DNA of 64,000 nucleotides, taken from Alistipes communis (GTDB lineage: Bacteria > Bacteroidota > Bacteroidia > Bacteroidales > Rikenellaceae). A program made the position numbers and the translations under genes. The notes under the pieces are model-generated. The model had not been told where the DNA came from and made no database searches. It saw only the letters and a program-made list of their open reading frames with translations. The stretch lies in the NCBI RefSeq assembly GCF_006542665.1, contig NZ_AP019735.1, positions 2,604,001 to 2,668,000 on the forward strand, read 5' to 3'. Below are positions 42,405 to 50,607 of this stretch, one piece after another; the stretch's first letter is position 1; each line of letters begins with the position of its first letter.

Positions 42405-43961
42405 TTAACGCGTTTTCTTACACATAATTCTCTTTTGAGAATTATGGACGATTCGTGCCACGTATAATAGACACCTTCTCCTATACGCTTCTTCCTCCTC
42501 ATCCGGCCTCCGGCCGTCCCAGCGGAGGTCGGATGAGGAGTTGCCACTGCCTCCGCCGGATGAAACGGCTACAAGTTGTCCTCCTATTAAAGCATCTGCG
42601 ATGGTGAAGATCCGTTCCCGGGCAGATGGCTCCGCCATCTGGTCAAGAAACTCCTGCATCAGAGCTGTCTGATTATCGTTGAGATCCGTTAGCCGCATAT
42701 TCTCCTGTTGCAGCCGTTTAAGCTCCTGATAATCGACCAGTTCATTTCGCTGCACAGCCTGCACCTGCAGCTCGGCATCCTTCCGATACAACGCTTCAAT
42801 CTGGCGGACAATCTTCACGAATCGGCTGGCGATAGACCGGTTCTGCTCCTCAATCCATTTGTCAACACCGAATATCGTAGGTTTACCAGTGATTCTCGGC
42901 GGTTCGAAGTCTATCTGACGGTTGCGGAACGGTTGTGCAATCCGTCCAACACGCTCTATATCCCGTGTCATTCTGTCCAGCTCCTGCTCTTTCGCCTGAA
43001 GTTTAACGGTCTTGTCGTCCAGCTTCGTCTGGTACTCGGCAATAAGTTTCAGAAGATCGGCTTTCTGGGCGTCGTATTTGTCGAGTGTTATTCTTCCGGA
43101 CGCCAGTTTCTCTTCAACATCATCGAGCAGCGATTTATAATTAAAAATCTGCGCTTCCATTCTCCGTATCATAGACTGAAGTCCTTTAACGGCTTTTTCA
43201 GCCTGTCTTGCATCGTGTGTAAGTTTACGAATATAGTCGCGTTTACTCAAATGGCTGACATGCCGCCACTCAATACTATCGCCGCGTTCCAGTCCGTATT
43301 TACTGCCGACCTCCTCGTAGAGCGAGGTATGCATCTCCCGAAGGATCCGGCCGTACTCATAACAGTTCTTCCCGAACTTCGCCGACCACATGACACATTT
43401 GCGTCCGCTTTTTGTACGTTGTCCAACCGGAACAATCAAGGCATGGATATGCGGACTGCTCTCGTCGAGATGAATCTGGAAGCCGATGATATTCTCCTGC
43501 CCGTATCGTCGGGCGCACCAGTCATAGACATCTTTTGCCCATTGTTCGATTTCCGGGCGCCGCTGAAGGTGGCTGTTATCCGCCCCCTTGTCATGATTGA
43601 CGGCCTGGTCTCCGAATGCCATTTCGAGAGTGCGGTCGTGGTTACCGCCGAAGATGAATTTGGCACAACAGTTCGGCTGTATCTTGCTGTCGGCCTTGAA
43701 CGGATGCCAACCCAGCTCCGTCAGCCTGTCCATAAGCCGTACCTCAAGCGACTTTTGCTGATAGCCTAACGGATGGATCTTCCCGTCGGGTCCGATCTCG
43801 AAATTCAATCTCATCCGGCTTTTGTCGTAATGGTTGGTCGGGTCCTGATTCTTTCGCTCGATCTTGTCATCATTCCAGTGTCGTTCATTTTCATTGGCCT
43901 CCGCCGTGCCGAATGACTTTCCGGCTTCGACGTGCATGGCCTGCTTTATATCTGTATTCAT
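42405..43961 (-). CDS. MobV-type relaxase
   Basis: A 518-residue mobilization protein of the Mob/Pre family that nicks oriT and leads the DNA strand into a helper transfer system. Motif I is NHYDKSRMRLNFEI (43-56); the metal-binding motif III is HLDESSPHIH (164-173). The second half is a long coiled coil (about 270-470), as in other MobV proteins. The start is set at 43961 (MNTDIKQAMH); a longer frame runs through the oriT candidate. It probably follows the primase-like gene in transcription (151-bp gap). Confidence 0.9.
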   Translation of the reverse strand: MNTDIKQAMHVEAGKSFGTAEANENERHWNDDKIERKNQDPTNHYDKSRMRLNFEIGPDGKIHPLGYQQKSLEVRLMDRLTELGWHPFKADSKIQPNCCAKFIFGGNHDRTLEMAFGDQAVNHDKGADNSHLQRRPEIEQWAKDVYDWCARRYGQENIIGFQIHLDESSPHIHALIVPVGQRTKSGRKCVMWSAKFGKNCYEYGRILREMHTSLYEEVGSKYGLERGDSIEWRHVSHLSKRDYIRKLTHDARQAEKAVKGLQSMIRRMEAQIFNYKSLLDDVEEKLASGRITLDKYDAQKADLLKLIAEYQTKLDDKTVKLQAKEQELDRMTRDIERVGRIAQPFRNRQIDFEPPRITGKPTIFGVDKWIEEQNRSIASRFVKIVRQIEALYRKDAELQVQAVQRNELVDYQELKRLQQENMRLTDLNDNQTALMQEFLDQMAEPSARERIFTIADALIGGQLVAVSSGGGSGNSSSDLRWDGRRPDEEEEAYRRRCLLYVARIVHNSQKRIMCKKTR

Positions 43962-44112
43962 AATCGATGATCTTTTGATAAATGGTTCTTGTTTGAGCTT
44001 GCTCACCACAGGTCGGAGTCTGCCGAATCCCGACGGGACTTTCTTGCCGCCTGGCAAAAAGTCCTTATTGTGTTATGGACTTTCATTGTAAACTCCCAAA
44101 ACCTTCCTCGGG
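43962..44112. other. Candidate oriT
   Basis: The gap just upstream of the relaxase gene, where MobV elements usually keep oriT. It has an inverted repeat at 44041-44063 (CTTTCTTGCC, GCCT-like centre, GGCAAAAAG). The nic site cannot be fixed by eye. Confidence 0.45.
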
Positions 44113-45144
44113 TTATTCGATCAATTCCAGATCCAACTCGTCGATAAGCAGTTGCAGTGCTGGATTTCGCCTTATCATCTGCTGGAGTATCTGGCGTTGT
44201 GTCGGAACGGTCAGAAAGAAGTCCGCTATGTCCAGACCTTGGCTGCGCTGTTCGTCGGTGGCCAGGCGTTCCAGCATATCGGATACAACCACCCGTTTGC
44301 AGATGTCAGCCAGCAGGGCGGATTTCTCCCGCCATCTCTCCGTTGCCCCCAGATCGGGAATGAGAGTTACCTCCCTGTCCCGAAGAACGGACATTGCCTC
44401 CCGGTTGAAGCTGCCATTCTTCCCGCCCGTTGCCAGCCAGATGTAATCCGGCATGAAGTGGCACATGACGACGGCAGTCTTCTCGCTCTCGACCAACATC
44501 ACCGGCGCCGAGGTAGTAGTGCGGTTCAGCAGGTGTTCGCCGAAAGGGCATTGCCGGAGATGGAAGTCCGGCAGATGCGACTCCGAATGAACCCAACTGA
44601 CATACGCCCGTGGCTCCTTTATCCGATGCCCGGTAGCGGGATCGTACAGCATGATTTTCCCGGTCCGCACCTGTCCCTGTCGGTCCGTCTGCCAGAAGAT
44701 GGTAGCGCCGCCCCATTTGGATGAGGTGCCGATGCGGTATAACCGGAACAGACGCTGAGTCTCCTCCTCGCCGAATGTCTGGCAGAGGTAGTGATACAAG
44801 GGGTTGATCTCATAGTGCGACAGGCTCCGCATGACCACATCGGCTGAGATAAAAGAAGGAACGGGATGGGGCGTTTCACGCTCGGCAGCCATTGGCAAGA
44901 TGCGACGATCGGCTCTGCCGCCGTCCGGTTGAGACAGCACATCGGGATTGTCCCGGAAATACTCCCGAGGCGTATAATGATACCCGCAGGAGTTTTCGTG
45001 GTCGCATTTGCCCACCGTGTCCGGAAACCGGATGATGCTTTCTTCATCGACATAGCGGACGAAGCAACGGCTTCTACCGCAGTTGGGGCAACTGATCTTG
45101 CTCCCGTAACGGTATTTCTGGAGATGAAACCTGTACTCACTCAT
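44113..45144 (-). CDS. DUF6371-type primase-like protein
   Basis: A 343-residue protein with an N-terminal zinc-binding region like that of CHC2 primases (Cys19, Cys22, Cys27, then Cys47 and Cys53) and a Toprim-like middle (MLVESEKTAVVMCHFMPDYI, near 218-237, with the Glu, and TLIPDLGATERW near 265-276 with the Asp). It probably helps replicate or restart the element after transfer. Its start overlaps the end of the DUF3987 gene by 8 bp, so the two are cotranscribed. The start at 45144 (MSEYRFHLQK) leaves out a 28-codon upstream extension. Confidence 0.82.
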   Translation of the reverse strand: MSEYRFHLQKYRYGSKISCPNCGRSRCFVRYVDEESIIRFPDTVGKCDHENSCGYHYTPREYFRDNPDVLSQPDGGRADRRILPMAAERETPHPVPSFISADVVMRSLSHYEINPLYHYLCQTFGEEETQRLFRLYRIGTSSKWGGATIFWQTDRQGQVRTGKIMLYDPATGHRIKEPRAYVSWVHSESHLPDFHLRQCPFGEHLLNRTTTSAPVMLVESEKTAVVMCHFMPDYIWLATGGKNGSFNREAMSVLRDREVTLIPDLGATERWREKSALLADICKRVVVSDMLERLATDEQRSQGLDIADFFLTVPTQRQILQQMIRRNPALQLLIDELDLELIE

Positions 45145-46621
45145 GGCCGCGCGGATTTTCGTCGTTTGCACACTGCACTTTTGCACTTTGATACCCGGCC
45201 CCGCCCGTTTCGCCGTCCAAAAGTGCAATAGTGCAAGGTGCAGCCGGTTTGCTCGGACAGAGTTTGCGATACGTTCCGTGGTCGATCTTCTCCAGTAGGG
45301 GATTCGGCTGGCAACACAACTGCTTCAAGGCATAATAGACAGAGCGTCTCGACAGCTCGACCCGCTTTCCCACGACGATCGCATCGCCTGCCGTGAAGGT
45401 ATTGCCCAGCAGCGACAGCCACGCCTCTTTGGACTCGCCGATATTGTTTGCGACAATCAGCTCCTGAATCCTCCGATAGGTCTCCTCATAATAGCCGATC
45501 ATCCGAATGGCCGCCTGCACAGATTCGAGGTCTACGCATTGCATACCGCCTCCGTCCGTCGCCCATTTCAACACCTGGAACACCAGCGAGAGCCGGGCGG
45601 CATTGCCGTTGAGTTTCATCTTGCGGCTCTCCACCTCCGCATCGTCTTCGATGGCGTTCACCTCCTCAATGATGCCGTTGTACCAGTTGTAGAAATACGC
45701 CTCCGCGTCGTCGGCCATATTCAGCACAACACCCGCCGGATAGGGGAGGTTCACTATCCTGTCCAGCACCTCCTGCCACTGTCCGACCAGATCCGGCCGG
45801 GCAATGGTACCGTCGTCGCGCTTCCAGCCCGAAATCCTCCGGTCTTTCGGATAGACGAACAAAAAGCGGTCCAGCAGTCCGTTTGCCATGTATTCGGCCC
45901 GGAAGATCTCCGGCAGCAGATTGGTCTGCACCGAACCGATAATGTTGATGCACGGATTCTTGATAAGGATCGGCCGGGCTTCCGACTTGCGGATCACCTT
46001 CAACGGCTGGCCGCTGTAGGCTGTCAGCAGGTCTTCGATGAGATTGTTCCGGTTGTTGTACCGTTTCACGGAGTTGAACAGAGCCCGAATCTCATCGACT
46101 ACCAACGCAATGCCGCGCGGGTTGTGCTGGTGGATGCTCATCATCGCCTCGGGCGTGAAGTCCGAGATGACCGTCGTTACCAACTGCGGCTTCCGAAGCA
46201 GCGTACACTCCTCCGCCGCGCCGCCGCGCCGGTTCCCGGACGAGGCAAGCGCCTTTTCATAGGCGTTCCACTCCTCGTTGTACTTCTCGTACATCCGGTC
46301 GTCGTACTCGCGGATTGGTCTGTAAAGGAAACCAAGCGGCGGTGTCTTGCCGAGCCCCGGCCTGCCGACCAGCATCATGTAGATGGAGGGGCTGGTCTTC
46401 CATTCTCCCTTTATTCGGATCCGGTAGGAGTTCCCGATGGCCGTCGCCACCGCCGACAACAGGATGGAGGCCGTATATTCGACATTGAAGTTCTCGTAAC
46501 GGGCCAGATTCAGAACGAGCTCCTGAATCCTCGCCGGAAAGACCTCCAGCGGCAAGCCAGTTTCGGGGATACGCTCCACCTCCGAGCGGAGCATATTGGT
46601 CAGTTGCAACCGGTCATACAT
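45137..46621 (-). CDS. DUF3987 family ATPase
   Basis: A 494-residue P-loop protein. Walker A is in MMLVGRPGLGKTPPLGFLYR (near 86-105); the Walker B-like segment is IALVVDEIRALF (near 170-181). DUF3987 proteins sit beside primase-like genes in Bacteroidales mobile elements and are thought to be replication helicase or initiator proteins. It overlaps both neighbours (8 bp each), so it lies in the middle of a three-gene operon. The start at 46621 is chosen because the upstream frame overlaps the helix-turn-helix gene heavily. Confidence 0.85.
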   Translation of the reverse strand: MYDRLQLTNMLRSEVERIPETGLPLEVFPARIQELVLNLARYENFNVEYTASILLSAVATAIGNSYRIRIKGEWKTSPSIYMMLVGRPGLGKTPPLGFLYRPIREYDDRMYEKYNEEWNAYEKALASSGNRRGGAAEECTLLRKPQLVTTVISDFTPEAMMSIHQHNPRGIALVVDEIRALFNSVKRYNNRNNLIEDLLTAYSGQPLKVIRKSEARPILIKNPCINIIGSVQTNLLPEIFRAEYMANGLLDRFLFVYPKDRRISGWKRDDGTIARPDLVGQWQEVLDRIVNLPYPAGVVLNMADDAEAYFYNWYNGIIEEVNAIEDDAEVESRKMKLNGNAARLSLVFQVLKWATDGGGMQCVDLESVQAAIRMIGYYEETYRRIQELIVANNIGESKEAWLSLLGNTFTAGDAIVVGKRVELSRRSVYYALKQLCCQPNPLLEKIDHGTYRKLCPSKPAAPCTIALLDGETGGAGYQSAKVQCANDENPRGHE

Positions 46622-46943
46622 GAGAACCTCCTTCCTGATCGGACAGCATGATGCCGGAGGCAAACGCCTCGTAGTGGAAACGACGCAGGAAGCGGTCGAC
46701 ATCCGCCTGCGTGTACCAGTATTTGTCGCCTTCGCGCGAGTAGCCGAGATAGCCGTTGTCGCGCAGCTTTTTCAGATACTTCTCCTTGATGTGCAGTTTT
46801 TCCATCAAAGACTTGTTGTCATAGAGACAGTGCCCGCCTTCCTGTGCCGGAGGTGGCAGTTTCTCCTGTCTCTCTACTATGCTGAGGATCTTTTCAAGCA
46901 GTTCCCGGTCGCATAGTTTCTCTACATTCGTGTTCTTTGCCAT
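46614..46943 (-). CDS. Helix-turn-helix protein, excisionase-like
   Basis: A 109-residue protein. The central part LYDNKSLMEKLHIKEKYLKK, LRDNGYLGYSREGDKYWYTQ and ADVDRFLRRFHYEAF is a MerR/excisionase-type winged helix. Proteins of this kind regulate the replication genes or assist excision in Bacteroidales elements. It is the first gene of the operon with DUF3987 and DUF6371. Confidence 0.8.
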   Translation of the reverse strand: MAKNTNVEKLCDRELLEKILSIVERQEKLPPPAQEGGHCLYDNKSLMEKLHIKEKYLKKLRDNGYLGYSREGDKYWYTQADVDRFLRRFHYEAFASGIMLSDQEGGSHV

Positions 46944-47284
46944 ATATATCTCAAATTATGGCCGAACCGTCCTGATGCACACTCAGACCTTCAGCCTGGT
47001 TATACGATATGGTACGATTGTGCACATCGCACCAGAATCACGGCACGAATGTATGAAATAGCTGAGGATTAATAAGTTATAACAAATTATCCAATATTAT
47101 GACAGGTGTTATGGAAAGTTATGATTCTGTCACAACTTTGTGCGTAGCCGATTGATTACCAGCAATAAAAAAGAGAAAAATAAAATTGAAAAAATCGAAG
47201 ATTGCCAGATGAAGCAAAACAAAATGCATAACAAGCCAGAAGCTAAGACTTGCCAAGAACGATGATAATACTCTTCGTTTTTTG
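46944..47284. other. 341-bp gap without a supported gene
   Basis: AT-rich, between the helix-turn-helix gene and the membrane protein gene. No perfect promoter box, terminator or coding frame could be supported. Confidence 0.5.
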
Positions 47285-47959
47285 TCACTTCTGAAAAAAC
47301 TTGTCGATTTCTCCGGCATTGTTAGGAACGGGCATATCCCTCCTGTTCTGCCGGGACTGTCCGATACCGGTCTGTTCAAATAGTGCGTTAAGCTCGACAT
47401 CGGGAAAGAGTCCGTTGCCGAATTCCCAAAAAGTCTTCTGTTCGTATTTGGAATATTCAGGATAATCGCCGCAATATATTCGACCACACATATAGGCAAG
47501 AAGAGCCTTTGTCCCTTTCCAGCTATAATGGGACCCAACCTCTTCAATATATCCAGCTTCTATTGCTTTCGCAAAGATTGTACGGGCAAGTGAAGTGTCA
47601 AGCCTTCCCGATAATACAACCCCTTTGGGGGAATCCGTACATTCAGAATGATTATCTATGGGTTGAACGGTTTGCTGGTTCTTTTCCTTAAGTTTGATGC
47701 GTAACTTTTCCGCTCCGTATGCAAATACACCCGATAAGACAAGGGCGGTGAAAATGCCTGTTATTACGACAGGATCAGGATGGTTGTTGTCCTTTACCGG
47801 ATCAATTATCCCAAGACCTATAAGAAGCAAAGTCCCTATGAAAAAGACTATTGCAGCAGACCACATGATTATTCTATGGTATCGTTTGAATAGGATAGAA
47901 AGTAACAATACCAGAACAAATGCACACACCAGCAATAGGAATACCTGCGTAATAGTCAT
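47285..47959 (-). CDS. Two-helix membrane protein of unknown function
   Basis: A 224-residue protein. The N-terminus holds hydrophobic segments (TQVFLLLVCAFVLVLLLSIL, then IIMWSAAIVFFIGTLLLIGL, and a third near 65-82), followed by a soluble C-terminal domain (about 90-224) with FAKAIEAGYIEEVGSHYSWK and ALLAYMCGRIYC. Similar membrane proteins next to integrase genes occur in Bacteroidales elements, but no function is known to me. Confidence 0.7.
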   Translation of the reverse strand: MTITQVFLLLVCAFVLVLLLSILFKRYHRIIMWSAAIVFFIGTLLLIGLGIIDPVKDNNHPDPVVITGIFTALVLSGVFAYGAEKLRIKLKEKNQQTVQPIDNHSECTDSPKGVVLSGRLDTSLARTIFAKAIEAGYIEEVGSHYSWKGTKALLAYMCGRIYCGDYPEYSKYEQKTFWEFGNGLFPDVELNALFEQTGIGQSRQNRRDMPVPNNAGEIDKFFQK

Positions 47960-48015
47960 CTCAAATCAATTTAGGTGTAAAATTAATGAATGTTTTCAAT
48001 AGCCATCTGCATTCA

Positions 48016-49374
48016 TCAGACAATTTCGAGAGAAGCAAAATCCTCTTTCAGACGTGCCACTTCCGCCGACAGCGTTTCGGGCAGGAATTTGGCATAGACC
48101 TTTTCGGTGACATCCGTACTTCCATGACCGAGCAAACGGCTGACAACCGACATGGAAAGTCCCTTATTCAGTGCAAAGACCGCAAACGAATGCCGGGCCA
48201 CATGCATTGAGAGGGTAAACGGAAGCCCTATCTGTTCTCCGACAACCGCCAGCGACTGATTGATACATTTCGTGGCATTGTTGCGGGCCTTGTAAAGCGC
48301 CTCCGCATCGTCGAGATCCAGATCATCCTTTACTAAGTTGAAGACATACCGGCATCCGGCACATTTCTCCTGCCACCGATGTAGTATATGCAAGGCAGGT
48401 TCTGTAAGAGGAATTACATGGCGCTTGTTCGTCTTGATCATGATTTTTCTCAGTTCCTTCTTCTCAAAATTGACATGGCCCCACTGCAATGTCATCACAT
48501 CGACAACACGGAGTCCACAGGCATGGAAGGCAAAGAAGAACATTTCCAAAAATTCCTTACGGCGCGGTTCTGTACAGGTACTGTAATATTCCAATAGCGC
48601 AGACATCTGTTCCTTTGAAAGGTACTTGCCATCAAACTCGTTGTCTTCGTCCGAAAGAGATATCTTAGAGGCGATACGCATATCCTGAATCCTCGCATTG
48701 ACGGCATGGTCTATCATCTTCATTTCGGAAGCATAGGCACACGCCTTCAGAATCGGAGTCAAGGCATGGTTGATCGTTGCATCGCTGTTCTGTTTTATCT
48801 CACGCCGCCACCTGATGTATTCGTCAATCAGTTCAACCGATATTTCACCTAAATAGATACTGTCCGGCTTGTAGGTACCGTTCTTTGTTGCACGGAGAAA
48901 GATACGGAAGATATTCATTCCGCTCTTGCCGTTCTCATAGCGGCTGCGTCCGATCCTGTTCCGGGAATAGTCAGATTCAAGCCTTTCCAAAACAAACTCG
49001 ATAAAATCCTTCCCTTTGTCCTCCCGCGTGAGCGGTTTATCGGCCAAAAAGTCGGCGATCACCTGTGCTGTAATCTGACTGGGATGTTTTTCCTGATATT
49101 CGGCCAGCAGTCCGTCGATCTTGTCCGCACGGGCAAGCAGCAGACTGTTGATCCGGTTGGCCTCCGGACCATAACTCGCCCTCACACCTCCGCGTCCCTT
49201 GTTGGCTTTTTCGTTCCAGTCGCCTAGCCGGACAAAGATGTTCATGCCCTTGCGTATCACCTGTCGGTTCCAGGTATATTCAAGCTGGACAAGATACTGT
49301 TTGGCTGGATCGATCTCACCCCGGATATGCAGGCGATAGCGTCCCAATGGATATAGTCGTTTCGGTCGTCCCAT
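48016..49374 (-). CDS. int: Tyrosine recombinase (integrase of the element)
   Basis: A 452-residue site-specific recombinase. Residues 1-110 form the arm-binding and SAM-like N-terminal region, 120-235 the core-binding domain, and 250-452 the catalytic domain. The catalytic residues are complete: Arg289 (CGLRVVD), Lys314/317 (KTNKRHVIPL), His391 and Arg394 (HVARHSFA), His417 (LGHGS) and Tyr427 (VYAKF). It is the gene nearest the right attachment site, as expected for the integrase of this element. The start at 49374 (MGRPKRLYPL) is the family start; the frame upstream runs through repeat DNA. Confidence 0.92.
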   Translation of the reverse strand: MGRPKRLYPLGRYRLHIRGEIDPAKQYLVQLEYTWNRQVIRKGMNIFVRLGDWNEKANKGRGGVRASYGPEANRINSLLLARADKIDGLLAEYQEKHPSQITAQVIADFLADKPLTREDKGKDFIEFVLERLESDYSRNRIGRSRYENGKSGMNIFRIFLRATKNGTYKPDSIYLGEISVELIDEYIRWRREIKQNSDATINHALTPILKACAYASEMKMIDHAVNARIQDMRIASKISLSDEDNEFDGKYLSKEQMSALLEYYSTCTEPRRKEFLEMFFFAFHACGLRVVDVMTLQWGHVNFEKKELRKIMIKTNKRHVIPLTEPALHILHRWQEKCAGCRYVFNLVKDDLDLDDAEALYKARNNATKCINQSLAVVGEQIGLPFTLSMHVARHSFAVFALNKGLSMSVVSRLLGHGSTDVTEKVYAKFLPETLSAEVARLKEDFASLEIV

Positions 49375-49392
49375 ACTGGAGATGTTTGAAAT

Positions 49393-49431
49393 TAAAAAAC
49401 AGAGGTTGCGGTAATACTCACAAACCTCTGT
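49393..49431 (-). terminator. Terminator-like hairpin in the integrase leader
   Basis: On the minus strand, ACAGAGGTT and AACCTCTGT pair across a 15-base loop and are followed by six T residues, ending 19 bp before the integrase ATG. It may block read-through from the DUF2795 gene or act as an attenuator. Confidence 0.6.
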
Positions 49432-49445
49432 AAAGGTAATGAATT

Positions 49446-49543
49446 TTGTCCAAACAAATCCCGATTTTTTTCTCCGAAAAACGTATTTTGTCCAAATAAA
49501 CTGCACCATCTGAGACGGTCAGACGCTGTTGTCCAAACAAATC
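49446..49543 (+). repeat. Right subterminal repeats (three TTTGTCCAAAYAAA-type copies)
   Basis: Copies occur at about 49446-49459, 49489-49500 and 49530-49541, and a related copy (TTTGCGCAAACAAA) lies at the left end near 24925-24937. The middle one starts the 31-bp match 49493-49523 to the left end. These are candidate arm-type binding sites for the integrase. Confidence 0.6.
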
Positions 49544-49605
49544 AAATCCCTGCCAATCTATCTGATTAACAGGGATTTAATAATTATTCCGCGCTTAAAA
49601 ACGCA

Positions 49606-49629
49606 TTAATATTCTTCCTCGTTGAAGAA
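49606..49629. repeat. Right attachment site (attR) core
   Basis: The 24-bp partner of attL. It is the stop codon and last seven codons of the DUF2795 gene. Confidence 0.85.
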
Positions 49630-49827
49630 GAAATCGTCCTTCGAGGGGTAATCGGGCCAGATGTCTTCGATCGATTCGTAAATATCGCCTTCGTCCTCTA
49701 TTTCTTGCAGGTTTTCAAGCACTTCCAACGGCGCTCCCGAACGAACTGCGTAATCGATCAGCTCCTCTTTGGTCGCGGGCCAAGGTGCATCTTCCAATTT
49801 CGATGCGAGTTCAAGTGTCCAGTACAT
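49606..49827 (-). CDS. DUF2795-type small acidic protein; integration target
   Basis: A 73-residue very acidic protein: MYWTLELASKLEDAPWPATK, then EELIDYAVRSGAPLEVLENL, ending in DDFFFNEEEY. Short proteins of this type are widespread and highly conserved in Bacteroidetes; the function is unknown. The element inserted in its last codons and restored an identical protein end. Its presumed terminator is now 24.7 kb away at 24788-24812. A -7 box (TATTTTTG, 49895-49902) with a TTTG at 18 bp lies upstream. Confidence 0.8.
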   Translation of the reverse strand: MYWTLELASKLEDAPWPATKEELIDYAVRSGAPLEVLENLQEIEDEGDIYESIEDIWPDYPSKDDFFFNEEEY

Positions 49828-50049
49828 AACGGTATCAAGTTTTTAGTTCTGCGGCCGGAAACGTCCGAAAGACGTCCCCAGCTGTTCGAAAGTGCAAAAA
49901 TATAAAAAAAATCGAACCTGCAAACAAATCCTCGAAAAATCTTCGCGCGGGTATGAAAATGTTCTGTCGGGCCCTTTTTTCGTAGGAAACGATGACGGCA
50001 CGGCGGAAGTTTCGCTGCCGACCGGCCTTACATGGCGTCCGGCGGTACG

Positions 50050-50607
50050 TTACGGGCGCCAGAGTGTCTCTTCGACCTTGTAATACTCCGTGAGCGCGCG
50101 TCCCAGCAGGTAGAAGTAATCCGACAGCCGGTTGAGGTAGGCCAGCGTGTTGGCACTGATCGTGGGGTGAAGTGCTGCTGCGCGCAGGCTGGCGCGTTCC
50201 GCGCGGCGGCAGACCGTGCGGCAGACGTGGCACAGCGAGACAGTTGGATGGCCGCCGGGAATCGTGAATTTGGTGATCGGCCGCACGCGGGACTGCATCG
50301 CGTCGATGCGCTCTTCCAGATACCCGATCGCCTCGGGACTTATGTCGGGCAGTTTCCCTTCGCCGCCGTGCCCTACGGCCAGCAGTGCGGCGACGCTCAT
50401 CAGTTGCGATGCGACGCGGTCGAGGTCGCCGAGGTATTCGGCCAGCCCCTCGTCCGAGCGCAGATGGTCGCTCAGATAGGCCGTGAAACTGCCCAGCTCG
50501 TCCACCGTTCCGTAGGCTTCGACCCGCTCGTCGATCTTCGACACGCGCTCGCCGCCGACGAGCGACGTCGTTCCCTTGTCTCCTGTTTTCGTATATACTT
50601 TCGTCAT
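50050..50607 (-). CDS. Cob(I)alamin adenosyltransferase, PduO type
   Basis: A 185-residue enzyme that transfers adenosyl from ATP to cob(I)alamin to make coenzyme B12. The N-terminal ATP-binding segment is YTKTGDKGTTSLVGGERVSK (5-24), followed by VEAYGTVDELGSF (29-41). The C-terminal helices carry CRRAERASL and LNRLSDYFYLLGRA, all typical of PduO/ATR enzymes. It is the last gene of a three-gene operon; its ATG overlaps the preceding stop (50604-50607). Confidence 0.92.
   Translation of the reverse strand: MTKVYTKTGDKGTTSLVGGERVSKIDERVEAYGTVDELGSFTAYLSDHLRSDEGLAEYLGDLDRVASQLMSVAALLAVGHGGEGKLPDISPEAIGYLEERIDAMQSRVRPITKFTIPGGHPTVSLCHVCRTVCRRAERASLRAAALHPTISANTLAYLNRLSDYFYLLGRALTEYYKVEETLWRP

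Larger units (their letters stand above)
24854..49629. mobile_element. Integrative mobilizable element, about 24.7 kb
   Basis: Bounded by 24-bp direct repeats (23 of 24 identical), with the integrase gene next to the right repeat. It carries, from right to left, integrase, membrane protein, helix-turn-helix protein, DUF3987, DUF6371 primase-like protein, oriT candidate and MobV relaxase, and then cargo: defence genes and a TetR-led operon. The int-to-mob order is the common layout of Bacteroidales NBU-like elements. There are no tra/T4SS genes, so transfer would need a helper. Base composition changes sharply between modules (GC-rich, AT-rich, intermediate), showing a mosaic history. Confidence 0.85.

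Noticed and set aside
42405..47000. Conjugation (tra) genes in the element
   Set aside because: Only relaxase, primase-like, DUF3987 and helix-turn-helix genes are present; no VirB4, coupling protein or other pore genes were seen.
41089..47131. A shared 14-mer (TTATGATTCTGTCA) near 41090 and 47118 as an internal boundary repeat
   Set aside because: A 14-base match is expected about once by chance in 25 kb of DNA of this composition, and nothing else around the two sites aligns.
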